From: Bacillota bacterium
GTDB taxonomy: Bacteria; Bacillota_A; Clostridia; Clostridiales; Clostridiaceae
Assembly (NCBI GenBank): GCA_021837545.1
Contig: JAKBFR010000037.1
Coordinates: forward strand, 1-19,519
DNA length: 19,519 nucleotides
Direction: 5' to 3'
Shown: positions 1 through 7,574 of the stretch, piece after piece
How the letters are laid out: each line of letters begins with the position of its first letter
Position numbering within the stretch: position 1 is the stretch's first letter
Notes under the pieces: generated by a model
Database searches by the model: none
The model's input: only the letters and a program-made list of their open reading frames with translations
What the model was told of the DNA's origin: nothing
Position numbers and translations under genes: made by a program

Positions 1-257
1 GAAAAGAAAAGATACTTGATAAATTGGATTTTCCACGAGATATTTCGCTAGATTTACCAAAGATAATAGTTATAGGAAATAGGGAAATAACAATTGAAAA
101 TCATAAAGGTATCATATTTTTTGAAAATAATGTGGTTAAAATAAATTCTAGAATTGGATCTATCGTAATAAAAGGGGAAGCATTGGAAATACTTTTTATT
201 GCTGAAACAAGTATTACCATAAACGGAACTTTTAAAGGTATTTCATATGAGGGGTAA
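1..257 (+). CDS. yqfC: Sporulation protein YqfC, 3' part only
   Basis: The frame is open from the first complete codon (base 3) to the TAA at 255-257, so the gene begins upstream of the window; the TTG at 24 is an internal codon, not the start. The visible part encodes about 84 residues rich in short beta-strand-like segments (KIIVIGNREI, GIIFFENNVVKI, ITINGTFKGI), matching the small YqfC/YabP-type family. YqfC proteins are about 90-95 residues in Firmicutes, are expressed in sporulation and precede yqfD. The next gene starts 3 bases after the stop, and its ribosome binding site (GAGGGG, 249-254) lies inside this gene, so the two are translationally linked. The identification rests on fold character plus the adjacent yqfD. 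The molecular role of the family is not established. Confidence 0.85.
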   Translation, partial: KEKILDKLDFPRDISLDLPKIIVIGNREITIENHKGIIFFENNVVKINSRIGSIVIKGEALEILFIAETSITINGTFKGISYEG

Positions 258-260
258 AGA

Positions 261-1391
261 ATGATATTTAATAAGCTGAAATTAGGACAAATAACCATAG
301 AAGTCAGTGCTTTAATGCCAGAAAAAATATTAAACATACTTTGGAATAATGAAATTTATACATGCAATATAGTTAAGATTGATTTAACTACAATTAGGTT
401 TATAATATATTTTAAAGACTATAAAGAAGCAGAAATGTTAATTAAAAAGTATAAAGGAAAAGTAAGAATAGTTAAGACAAGTGGTATAATAGTTTTACTT
501 ATGAAAATGAAAAGGAAAGTATCCTTGGTTATTGGTATTTTAATGTTTTTTATAGTTATATATGTATTATCGAATTATATATGGGCTATAGACATACAAA
601 CCCAAAAAAACTTAAGTCCTTTTGAAATTAGACAACAACTTTCATCAATTGGAATCGAACCAGGACTTAATAAATCACAAATAGATGTATATGAAATAGA
701 AAAAAAGATGGAAGATTTAAATAGTCAAATAATGTGGATTAGAATTAGAGTAGAAGGGTCAACGCTAAAGCTAGTAATAAAAGAAAAGGTAAATCCACCA
801 TCTACAGAAAAGATATTATTTAATCAAGTTGTTGCGAATATGGATGGAGAAGTAAAAAGAGTATATACTAATTCAGGTAATCCAGCAGTAATTCCTGGGG
901 ATATAGTAAAAGCTGGTGATGATTTAATATTACCTATTCAAGGAAGAGAAGGTTTTGAACAAGAAGTGAAACCTAATGGAACAGTTATAGCAAATACTTT
1001 CTATGAAAAATTCATGGAAGTTCAAATAAGTGGAGAAAAACTTGAAAGAACAGGAGAAAAGAATAGTGATATTTATTTGAGTTTTTTTGGAAAAAAAATT
1101 TACTTAGAAAAAGCTATAAATCCATTTCATTATTATGATAAAATAGAAGAAAAGGACGGAGTTGTTAATAAAACAATATATTTCAATAAAAAGGGTAAGA
1201 CTGTAAATTTAGATAAAGATAATACAGTTAAAGAAGCTACTGAAAAATTACAGGAATCGTTAAGAAAAACACTTAGTAATGATGCTAAAATTATAAATAA
1301 AAAAATTACAGTAGATGATATTAATGATGGGAAGATATTAATTAAAGTCATATTTACTGTAGAACAAGATATTGCAAGAAAAATATCATAA
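261..1391 (+). CDS. yqfD: Sporulation protein YqfD (SpoIV-associated family)
   Basis: A 376-residue protein, close to the roughly 390-400 of Bacillus YqfD. Residues 1-85 form a basic, presumably cytoplasmic domain. One hydrophobic segment at about 88-108 (VSLVIGILMFFIVIYVLSNY) is the membrane anchor. The remaining 265 residues are predicted outside and contain a POTRA-like stretch (FEIRQQLSSIGIEPG, WIRIRVEGSTLKLVIKEKV) with the pattern of membrane-anchored sporulation and division proteins. YqfD family members are needed for efficient sporulation and belong to the SigE regulon in Bacillus; this is family knowledge. The ATG at 261 follows GAGGGG with 6 bases spacing. It overlaps no other gene and sits directly behind yqfC. 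phoH, the usual next gene, is absent here. Confidence 0.9.
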   Translation: MIFNKLKLGQITIEVSALMPEKILNILWNNEIYTCNIVKIDLTTIRFIIYFKDYKEAEMLIKKYKGKVRIVKTSGIIVLLMKMKRKVSLVIGILMFFIVIYVLSNYIWAIDIQTQKNLSPFEIRQQLSSIGIEPGLNKSQIDVYEIEKKMEDLNSQIMWIRIRVEGSTLKLVIKEKVNPPSTEKILFNQVVANMDGEVKRVYTNSGNPAVIPGDIVKAGDDLILPIQGREGFEQEVKPNGTVIANTFYEKFMEVQISGEKLERTGEKNSDIYLSFFGKKIYLEKAINPFHYYDKIEEKDGVVNKTIYFNKKGKTVNLDKDNTVKEATEKLQESLRKTLSNDAKIINKKITVDDINDGKILIKVIFTVEQDIARKIS

Positions 1392-1421
1392 GTCATCGTT
1401 GACTTGTTATTTTCTTTCGTG
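1390..1421 (+). promoter_or_regulatory. Short hairpin overlapping the yqfD stop, with a TTGACT box
   Basis: The arms AAGTCA (1390-1395) and TGACTT (1400-1405) form a 6-bp stem with a 4-base loop, starting on the yqfD stop codon and followed by a T-rich run. The right arm also contains TTGACT (1399-1404), a good -35 hexamer. The sequence at -10 distance (TGTTTA at 1422) is weak. It may be a weak terminator, a promoter for pgpH, or neither. No stronger signal exists in the 69-base gap between yqfD and pgpH. Confidence 0.3.
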
Positions 1422-1460
1422 TGTTTAAATACTTTATTATAAGATGAAAAGGTGAATAAC

Positions 1461-3584
1461 ATGAATATAAAACAGAACAAACAAAATAATAATAAGATTC
1501 AAAGAATTATATTATTTACATTTGTATTTATTATAGGTTATTTATTGCTTGCTACTGCGATAACTCCAAAGCAATATAGTTTAAAAGAAGGAGATATACC
1601 TAGAGTAGATATAAAAGCACCAAGGGATACCGTAGATGAAAAAGCTACTAAAGAAAAGGAAGCGCAAGCTCTTGAAAAAGTGGGGAAACAATATACATTA
1701 AAACCTGAAGTTAAAAAAGAAGCGGAAGAAAACACTAAAGCTTTATTCGAAAAACTTATAATCTTAAGCACGGATTCTAATTCTATAGTAGATGCAAATT
1801 CTACTGCTGATGCAAAAGAAAGTGAAAAAATAACTCAACTAAAGAAGTTAACAGGATTTCAGTTGACAGAAGAACAATGTAAGGTATTAATAAGTATTAA
1901 AAAAGATGATTTATCAGATTTAGAAACGAAAATAATTAATATAATTGATAAAGTATATGAAAAAAATATAAATGAAAATGATGAGGTTGCTCTTCAAGGA
2001 GCAAGAGGGTCTGCTACGTTAGAAATAGATACTTTGAAGTTAGAAAATGAAGTATCAAACGCGTTAAAGCTTATTATTCAGACTCAAATAAATGCAAATG
2101 TTTTTTTTGATGAAGAAAAGACAAATGAAACAATACAAGAAGCTCAAAAAAACATATCTAAAGTTATAATAAAGCAAAATCAGATTATAGTAAAAGAAGG
2201 AGAGCCTGTAACTCAAGATCAAATAGATATCTTATCAGACTTAGGAATGTTAAATGATGAAAATGAAACAGTATATCTGTACGTATATTTAGCACTTGCT
2301 GTATTTTTAGCAATAGTTCTATTTCTTCAATATAATTATATTAAGTTAAATTATAAAGAAATATTTAAAAGTACAAAAAAATTGATTTTAATAAGCGTGA
2401 TAAATTTGATTTCACTAATATTTGCTAGAACAATAGGAATTATATCACCATTTTTAATTCCATTTGCTTGTGCGCCTATGATGCTTACATTACTATTAAA
2501 TTATAAAATATCACTTGTAATCAGTACTTTAAATATAATAATTATAGGTGCATTAAATGGATTTGATGTTCAAGTTATGTTGCTTGGCATTGTAAGCTCA
2601 ATATTAGGTGCTACATTGTTAAAGAAGATGCAACAAAGAAATGAATTATTATATTCAACGGTAAATATTGCAGTAGTTAGTGCAATATTGACATTATCCA
2701 CAGGAATATTAATATCAAGTAATCTTGGAGATGTATTAATAAAGGCTGGTATTACAGTTATTGGGGGCCTTTTATCAGGTGTATTTGCACTAGGAATATT
2801 ACCATTTTTAGAAGGAATGTTTAATGAGGTTACAACTTTAAAATTATTAGAATTATCAAATCCTAATAATCCACTTTTGAAAAAATTATTAATGGAAGCT
2901 CCAGGAACATATCATCATAGTATGCTTGTTGCAAATCTTGCGGAGATGGCAGCAGAAGAAGTTGGTGCCAATTCAGTAATTACTAGAATAGGGTGTTATT
3001 ATCATGATATCGGAAAAACAGAAAGACCATACTTTTTTGGTGAAAATCAAATGGGGGGGGATAATCCTCACAATAATATAACTCCTAATTTAAGCACAAT
3101 GATAATAAAATCTCATGTAAATGATGGTCTTGAATTAGCAAAAAAACATAACTTACCAAAGGTAATTCAAGATATCATAGCAGAACATCATGGAAATACA
3201 GTAGTCAAATATTTTTATTACACAATGAAAAATAGTGCTGAAGACCCAAACGAAATAAAAGAAGAGGATTATATGTATGAAGGTCCGATACCAAGTTCAA
3301 GGGAAGCTGGTATAGTAATGCTTTCTGATAGCGTTGAAGCTGCTGTAAGGTCGATTAAAGAGCCAAATAAAGATAAAATTAATAAAATGGTGAATAGTAT
3401 TATTGATGATAAATTATCATGCGGTCAATTAAATAATTGTGATTTGACATTAAAGGATATAGAAAAAATTAGAATATGTTTTTTAACTGCATTAAATGGC
3501 ATATATCATCAAAGAATAGAATATCCTAAAGAGAAAATTAAAGATTTAAATGATGAAAATAATGAAATCAAAACTAAGGAGTAA
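1461..3584 (+). CDS. pgpH: 7TM-HD family c-di-AMP phosphodiesterase PgpH (YqfF)
   Basis: The family hydrolyses cyclic di-AMP at the membrane through an HD metal site. Visible order from the N terminus: one membrane segment (about residues 13-34), a large charged extracellular domain (about 35-268), a block of membrane segments (about 272-465), then a cytoplasmic HD domain (about 480-685). HD-domain residues include H485-H486 (TYHHSM), H515-D516 (YYHDIGK), a later AEHHGN, and LSDSVEAA. I start at ATG 1461, because AAGGTG (1449-1454) is its Shine-Dalgarno at 6 bases; an in-frame GTG at 1452 is part of that site. This gives 707 residues, normal for the family. The gene is followed 8 bases later by ybeY, whose RBS lies in its last codons. 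An 8-G run (3053-3060) lies in the HD domain. Confidence 0.93.
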   Translation: MNIKQNKQNNNKIQRIILFTFVFIIGYLLLATAITPKQYSLKEGDIPRVDIKAPRDTVDEKATKEKEAQALEKVGKQYTLKPEVKKEAEENTKALFEKLIILSTDSNSIVDANSTADAKESEKITQLKKLTGFQLTEEQCKVLISIKKDDLSDLETKIINIIDKVYEKNINENDEVALQGARGSATLEIDTLKLENEVSNALKLIIQTQINANVFFDEEKTNETIQEAQKNISKVIIKQNQIIVKEGEPVTQDQIDILSDLGMLNDENETVYLYVYLALAVFLAIVLFLQYNYIKLNYKEIFKSTKKLILISVINLISLIFARTIGIISPFLIPFACAPMMLTLLLNYKISLVISTLNIIIIGALNGFDVQVMLLGIVSSILGATLLKKMQQRNELLYSTVNIAVVSAILTLSTGILISSNLGDVLIKAGITVIGGLLSGVFALGILPFLEGMFNEVTTLKLLELSNPNNPLLKKLLMEAPGTYHHSMLVANLAEMAAEEVGANSVITRIGCYYHDIGKTERPYFFGENQMGGDNPHNNITPNLSTMIIKSHVNDGLELAKKHNLPKVIQDIIAEHHGNTVVKYFYYTMKNSAEDPNEIKEEDYMYEGPIPSSREAGIVMLSDSVEAAVRSIKEPNKDKINKMVNSIIDDKLSCGQLNNCDLTLKDIEKIRICFLTALNGIYHQRIEYPKEKIKDLNDENNEIKTKE

Positions 3585-3592
3585 TTTAAATA

Positions 3593-4093
3593 ATGATTTA
3601 TGTAGATAATAGACAAAATAAATTAGAAGTAAATGATGGGTTAATTGAAAAATTATCAAAAGTAATAGAATTTGCATTAAAAGAAGAAGACGTTGATTTA
3701 AAATGTGAGGTTTCTTTAGTATTTGTAGATAATGATGAAATTAAGGAGATTAATAATGATACCAGAGGCATAAATAAAGAAACGGATGTATTATCTTTTC
3801 CTATGTTAGAATATAAAAATAAAAAAGTATTTAAGGAAATGTATAAAAATTATAAGTTTTCTCAAACTGATTTTGATGGTGAAGAACTTGTACTTGGAGA
3901 CATAGTACTTTCTTTAGAAAAAGCACTAGAGCAAAGTAAAGAATTTGATCATTCCTATGAAAGAGAAGCTTCATATTTAGTAGTACATTCAGTATTACAT
4001 CTTTTGGGATATGATCATATGGATGATGAAGAAAAAAATGCTATGAGACATAGAGAAGAGGAAATTTTAAATAAACTTAGTATAACTAGATAA
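3593..4093 (+). CDS. ybeY: Endoribonuclease YbeY (16S rRNA maturation and ribosome quality control)
   Basis: A 166-residue single-domain metalloprotein of the UPF0054 family. The signature is complete: [11 protein letters not shown] with zinc ligands H132, H136 and H142, followed by the acidic DDEE. The family is a single-strand endoribonuclease involved in 16S rRNA 3'-end maturation and late-stage 70S quality control, acting together with Era in several bacteria; here era is two genes downstream. Length is normal. The ATG at 3593 is preceded by AAGGAG at 3577-3582, which lies within the last codons of pgpH, so the pair is probably translated from one mRNA. The N-terminal half carries the usual strand pattern with the conserved [17 protein letters not shown] segment (residues 52-67). 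Confidence 0.95.
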   Translation: MIYVDNRQNKLEVNDGLIEKLSKVIEFALKEEDVDLKCEVSLVFVDNDEIKEINNDTRGINKETDVLSFPMLEYKNKKVFKEMYKNYKFSQTDFDGEELVLGDIVLSLEKALEQSKEFDHSYEREASYLVVHSVLHLLGYDHMDDEEKNAMRHREEEILNKLSITR

Positions 4094-4096
4094 TTA

Positions 4097-4112
4097 ATTC
4101 AGTTAACTGAAT
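4097..4112. repeat. Perfect 16-bp palindrome between ybeY and the dgkA fusion
   Basis: ATTCAGTTAACTGAAT equals its own reverse complement, a perfect 16-bp palindrome. It begins 3 bases after the ybeY stop and ends 16 bases before the next ATG, just upstream of the GGGGAAGG ribosome binding site. It could be an operator or a small hairpin controlling translation of the next gene. No T-run follows, so it is not an intrinsic terminator. Confidence 0.6.
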
Positions 4113-4128
4113 AAAGTGGGGAAGGCAA

Positions 4129-4830
4129 ATGAAGATAAAAAAAACTCTAGAAAGTTTTAACAATGCAATAACTGGGATTATAGACACTGTAAGAACTGAA
4201 AGAAATATGAAAATACACTTGATTGTATCTTTAGGTGTGCTAATTGTAAGTTTTTTCTTCGATATAACAAAATATGAGTTTCTTATTTTAGCAGTTACAA
4301 TAACTATGGTAATGACAGCTGAATTAATAAATACAGCTATAGAAGCAGCTATAGACATGACAACAAATTATTATCATCCGTTGGCTAAAATAGCTAAAAA
4401 TGCAGCTGCAGGTGGTGTACTGATTGCAGCTATAAATGCATTACTAGTTGGATACATTATATTTTGGGATAAATTATCTAACTTTTCATTTGATTTAATT
4501 AAAAAAGTTAGAAACTCAGAGCCATATACAATATTTATTGTATTAGTAATAGTTTGTATAGCAACAATAATAGCAAAAGCAATATTTGGCGAAGGTACTC
4601 CTTTAAAGGGTGGAATGCCAAGTGGTCATAGTGCTCTTGGATTTTCTATTGCAACTGCAATATCATTAATAACAGAAGAACCAATTTGCATACTGCTTAG
4701 TTTCTTATTAGCATTTATAACTGCACAAAGTAGGGTTGATTCAGAAGTTCATAGTATTCTTGAGGTAATAGTCGGAGCGATTTTTGGAATATTATTAACT
4801 TTATTTATTTTCACTTTGTTTAGGCTTTAA
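4129..4830 (+). CDS. dgkA: Undecaprenol/diacylglycerol kinase fused to PAP2 phosphatase
   Basis: Two domains in one 233-residue membrane protein. Residues 1-105 are a DgkA-type integral membrane kinase: RTERNMKIH near the N terminus and the catalytic ELINTAIE box (E65, N68, E72). In Gram-positive bacteria this family phosphorylates undecaprenol, regenerating the lipid carrier for wall synthesis. Residues 130-233 are a PAP2 lipid phosphatase: GGMPSGHSA (PSGH at 164-167) and SRVDSEVHSILE (S201, R202, H208), with Glu212 where the classical motif has Asp. A kinase and a phosphatase for lipid substrates therefore sit in one chain, an arrangement also known from other Clostridia. Start ATG 4129 has GGGGAAGG upstream. 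The gene follows ybeY after 35 bases. The preferred substrate of each half cannot be read from the sequence. Confidence 0.9.
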   Translation: MKIKKTLESFNNAITGIIDTVRTERNMKIHLIVSLGVLIVSFFFDITKYEFLILAVTITMVMTAELINTAIEAAIDMTTNYYHPLAKIAKNAAAGGVLIAAINALLVGYIIFWDKLSNFSFDLIKKVRNSEPYTIFIVLVIVCIATIIAKAIFGEGTPLKGGMPSGHSALGFSIATAISLITEEPICILLSFLLAFITAQSRVDSEVHSILEVIVGAIFGILLTLFIFTLFRL

Positions 4831-4882
4831 TAAACTTAGAATAATAATATATACACTCATAGAACTACTTAATATTTGTACA

Positions 4883-4912
4883 TTGTCAATTAACTTATAA
4901 ATAGAGTATACT
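4883..4912 (+). promoter_or_regulatory. Probable SigA promoter for era
   Basis: TTGTCA (4883-4888) and TATACT (4907-4912) are separated by 18 bases, 62 bases upstream of the era ATG, in the first gap without overlapping genes since yqfC. The -10 lies inside an interrupted inverted repeat, ATAAATAG (4897-4904) and CTATTTAT (4911-4918), which could be an operator or chance in AT-rich DNA. Confidence 0.55.
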
Positions 4913-4974
4913 ATTTATAAAATAGCAGAATGTTATTTAAGCTTTCTATAGAAGGCTTATTCAAGGAGGAAAAA

Positions 4975-5865
4975 ATGTTTAAATCAGGATTTGTTACAAT
5001 AGTTGGAAGACCAAATGTAGGAAAATCAACTTTATTAAATTACATAATGGGAGAAAAGTTATCAATAGTTTCAAATAAACCACAAACAACAAGAAATAAT
5101 ATTCAAACAATATTAACAGGTGATGAGTATCAAATGGTGTTTGTTGATACTCCAGGTATACATAAGCCTAAGCATAAATTGGGAGAATTTATGGTGAATT
5201 CGGCAAAAGAATCAACTAAAGATGTTGATTTAGTATTATTTTTAACCAATCCAGACGAGGAAATAGGAAAAGGGGACAAATTTATATTAGAAACTTTAAG
5301 AGATAAAAAGTGCCCTGTGTTTTTAGTTTTAAATAAAGTTGATGAAAGTACACAAGATAGAGTGGCAAAAAGTCTAGAAATGTACTCGAAAGAATTTAAT
5401 TTTGCAGAAATCATACCTATCTCTGCGATTAAGGGCAAAAATGTTGATGCATTAATAGAACTTATGAAAAAAGTGATGCCAGAAGGACCTAAATATTATC
5501 CAGATGATATGATAACAGATGTTCAAGAAAAGTTTGTTGTATCTGAAATAATTAGAGAAAAAGCTTTAAGAACACTAAGAGATGAAGTACCTCATGGTAT
5601 AGCAGTAGATATAATTCAAATGAAACAAAATGATATTGGTACATATCATATAGAAGTAGATCTAATATGTGAAAAAGATTCGCATAAAGGGATAATAATA
5701 GGTAAGAATGGGCAAACGCTTAAAAGAATTGGCGAAACGGCTAGATATGAATTGGAAAAATTCTTAAGAGCTAAAGTTAATGTAAAGATATGGGTTAAGG
5801 TTAGAAAAGAGTGGAGAGATAATCAAAACTTATTAAAGGAATTAGGATATAAGCCTAAGAAATAG
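4975..5865 (+). CDS. era: GTPase Era (30S ribosome assembly)
   Basis: Era is an essential GTPase that binds the 3' end of 16S rRNA during small-subunit assembly. G1 is GRPNVGKS at residues 11-18, G3 is DTPG at 58-61, G4 is NKVD at 120-123, and G5 is SAIKG near 150. The C-terminal KH RNA-binding domain has GIIIGKNG at 239-246. I choose ATG 4975 because AAGGAGG (4963-4969) sits 5 bases upstream; this gives 296 residues, typical for Era. An in-frame ATG at 4930 would add 15 residues not expected in the family and has no RBS. The gene has its own promoter just upstream, and cdd, which precedes era in Bacillus, is missing. Confidence 0.96.
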   Translation: MFKSGFVTIVGRPNVGKSTLLNYIMGEKLSIVSNKPQTTRNNIQTILTGDEYQMVFVDTPGIHKPKHKLGEFMVNSAKESTKDVDLVLFLTNPDEEIGKGDKFILETLRDKKCPVFLVLNKVDESTQDRVAKSLEMYSKEFNFAEIIPISAIKGKNVDALIELMKKVMPEGPKYYPDDMITDVQEKFVVSEIIREKALRTLRDEVPHGIAVDIIQMKQNDIGTYHIEVDLICEKDSHKGIIIGKNGQTLKRIGETARYELEKFLRAKVNVKIWVKVRKEWRDNQNLLKELGYKPKK

Positions 5866-5968
5866 AATTAATGAAAAAATGAATAATGAAAGATTAATGA
5901 TAAACGAAGAAATTATGTGAGAATTTCATACTGAATCATTGATCATTGATCATTCATCATTAATTATT
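5866..5968. repeat. Degenerate inverted repeat between era and recO
   Basis: The 111-base gap contains ATTAATGA-type words on the left (5867-5903) and their complements TCATTAAT/ATCATTGATC on the right (5935-5963). The right arm also has ATCATTG in direct tandem (5936-5949). Together they could fold into a long imperfect hairpin within the era-recO transcript. Bacillus has the small gene yqzL at this point; I found no convincing counterpart here. The function is unknown, and it may be a transcript-processing or partial-termination structure. Confidence 0.45.
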
Positions 5969-5976
5969 TGTAGGAG

Positions 5977-6726
5977 ATGATTAATCTGTCAATTTTTGAA
6001 ACTAAAGCTGTTATTATAAAGACACAAGATTTTAAAGAAAATGACAAACTAGTTTGGTTTTATACTGAAAAGCTAGGTAAAATTACAGCTGTAGTTAGAG
6101 GTGCAAAAAAAAGTAAAAGTAAGTTTTTAGCATTGACATTACCTTTATGTTATGGTGAATATATGGTATATAAAGGTAAAAACTTATACACGCTCCAAGA
6201 AGGAAAGATAATTAACTCATTTCAAGGGCTTTTAAATGACTTATATAAACTTACTTATTCATCATATTTATGTGAACTCATAGATATTGCTTGTTCTGAT
6301 AATGAAGTTAATATTGAGCTTTTCAAAAATTTAGTTACAACATTATATTTATTAAATACAGATGCAATAAATTATGAATTGCTAATAAGATCATTTGAAT
6401 TAAAATTATTGAGAACTACAGGGTATAATTTAACATTGGATAACTGCAGTATTTGTAGAAAAAAGATATCTTCATCAAATTATATAAGTTTATCTTACTA
6501 TGGAGGAATATGTGATGAATGTCCAAAAGAACATGGAGTATTCATATCAAAAGGTGCATATAATGCTTTGAGATTCTTGAAGAATCTGGATGTAGATAAG
6601 TTATATAGATTAAATTTAAATGATGAGATAAAAGATGAAATAGAAAAGGTAACTACTTTTTTTATATGCAATAATTATGCAAGAAAACCTAAAAGTTTGG
6701 ATATGTTAAAATTTATTAAGGAGTGA
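5977..6726 (+). CDS. recO: DNA repair protein RecO
   Basis: RecO anneals SSB-coated single strands and, with RecR, helps load RecA in the RecFOR pathway. The N-terminal OB-fold is visible as KAVIIKTQDFKENDKLVWFY and a basic VVRGAKKSKSKF. A zinc-finger region has C157-S-I-C160 and C179-D-E-C182. Length is 249 residues, within the family range. The start is uncertain. The ATG at 5977 directly abuts the best Shine-Dalgarno (GGAG, 5973-5976), leaving no spacing. The in-frame CTG at 5986 lies 9 bases after it and gives an N terminus (SIFETKAV) that lines up in length with Bacillus RecO. I keep 5977 as the conventional start but consider CTG 5986 plausible. The next gene follows after 6 bases. Confidence 0.9.
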   Translation: MINLSIFETKAVIIKTQDFKENDKLVWFYTEKLGKITAVVRGAKKSKSKFLALTLPLCYGEYMVYKGKNLYTLQEGKIINSFQGLLNDLYKLTYSSYLCELIDIACSDNEVNIELFKNLVTTLYLLNTDAINYELLIRSFELKLLRTTGYNLTLDNCSICRKKISSSNYISLSYYGGICDECPKEHGVFISKGAYNALRFLKNLDVDKLYRLNLNDEIKDEIEKVTTFFICNNYARKPKSLDMLKFIKE

Positions 6727-6732
6727 TAATTT

Positions 6733-7365
6733 ATGGAAAAGGTAACGTTAGAAAAAGTTGACATAGTACGTGAAAGAACAGGAGTAAGTTATGAAAAAGC
6801 AAAGGAAGCTTTAGAAGTATGTGAAGGAGATGTTCTAGAAGCTTTAATATATATTGAAAAGACTCAGGGTATATTAAATGATAATAATGAATCTTCTAAG
6901 GAACAGGAAGAAAATAAAACTTCAATATCCATAGAAGAATTAAAAGCTTGGTTCAGACAAATGATAGAAAAAGGTAATGTTACAAGAATAAAGATTAAAA
7001 AAGATGATACGGAGTTAATTGATATTCCAGTTAATGCTGGAATTGCAGCGGGTGTAGTAGCTATTATAATTCCGCCAATACTAGCAGCAGGAGTTATTGC
7101 AGCAATAGCAACTCAAATTACAATAGAGATAACTAAGGAAGACGGGTCTGTAGAAATAATAAATAAGCAGGTTTCTAAGGTTGCAAATGATGTTAAAAAT
7201 AAGGCAAATGATTTTGCAGATAAGGTTAAAAATAAAGTTAATGAAATGAAAAAAGATGCTAAGAATGATGGTTCTGATTCAAAACAAAATGTATATACTG
7301 GTTCTGATACAGTATATAGTTATACTGTTAACTTTGATGAAGAAAAAGAAAATTCAGAAAATTAA
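6733..7365 (+). CDS. DUF4342 protein with N-terminal UBA-like domain
   Basis: A 210-residue protein of unknown function. Residues 2-42 resemble the UBA/TS-N fold also found at the start of elongation factor Ts (VDIVRERTGVSYEKAKEAL, then CEGDVLEALIYIE). Residues about 70-140 are the DUF4342 core: a basic strand-like stretch (GNVTRIKIKKDD), a glycine/alanine-rich hydrophobic segment (IAAGVVAIIIPPILAAGVIA) that could insert in a membrane or pack as a hairpin, and ITIEITKEDGSVEI. Residues 145-185 are a lysine-rich, coiled-coil-like region with repeated NDVKNKAND-type units, and the tail is acidic. The ATG has AAGGAG 9 bases upstream, inside the recO stop region, so it is co-transcribed with recO. 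The role is not known; a nascent-chain or membrane-associated role is only a guess from the domain types. Confidence 0.85.
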   Translation: MEKVTLEKVDIVRERTGVSYEKAKEALEVCEGDVLEALIYIEKTQGILNDNNESSKEQEENKTSISIEELKAWFRQMIEKGNVTRIKIKKDDTELIDIPVNAGIAAGVVAIIIPPILAAGVIAAIATQITIEITKEDGSVEIINKQVSKVANDVKNKANDFADKVKNKVNEMKKDAKNDGSDSKQNVYTGSDTVYSYTVNFDEEKENSEN

Positions 7366-7397
7366 TGATATTAAGAGCAATATAGAGAAAAACAGAC

Positions 7398-7430
7398 ATA
7401 AAAGTATTATAAAAGTATTATAAAAGTATT
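7398..7430. repeat. Three perfect 11-bp tandem repeats upstream of ccpN
   Basis: ATAAAAGTATT occurs three times without a mismatch at 7398-7408, 7409-7419 and 7420-7430. The 11-bp period is close to one helical turn, placing the same sequence on one face of the DNA. It lies 50 bases upstream of the putative ccpN -35 element. It could be a protein-binding array or simple replication slippage. Confidence 0.85.
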
Positions 7431-7479
7431 ATACAAGAAATAATTAGTAAATTTATTTGATTTTTCTGAAAATTTAGTC

Positions 7480-7507
7480 TAGTCAAACAATAATTACATG
7501 ATATAAT
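7480..7507 (+). promoter_or_regulatory. Putative promoter of the ccpN-like gene (extended -10)
   Basis: TGATATAAT (7499-7507) is a perfect extended -10 (TGnTATAAT), with a weak -35 TAGTCA (7480-7485) 16 bases before it. It lies 67 bases before the start codon. The overlapping CATGATATAAT matches 9 of 11 positions of the operator consensus I recall for Bacillus CcpN (TRTGHYATAYW), which would suit autoregulation; this second point is tentative. Confidence 0.5.
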
Positions 7508-7574
7508 TAGAGAGTAATGAAAATTAATGAATATTAACTAAATATTTCTTGTATTAGTAGAAAGAGGGATAAGA

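Noticed and set aside
1390..1405. Hairpin after yqfD as a true terminator
   Set aside because: A 6-bp AT-rich stem with an interrupted T-run is too weak to call with confidence; it is listed only as an ambiguous site.
7398..7430. Tandem repeats as a CRISPR array
   Set aside because: Units are 11 bp, contiguous and without spacers; the 20-bp units at 15021-15100 are likewise contiguous. No cas genes are present.
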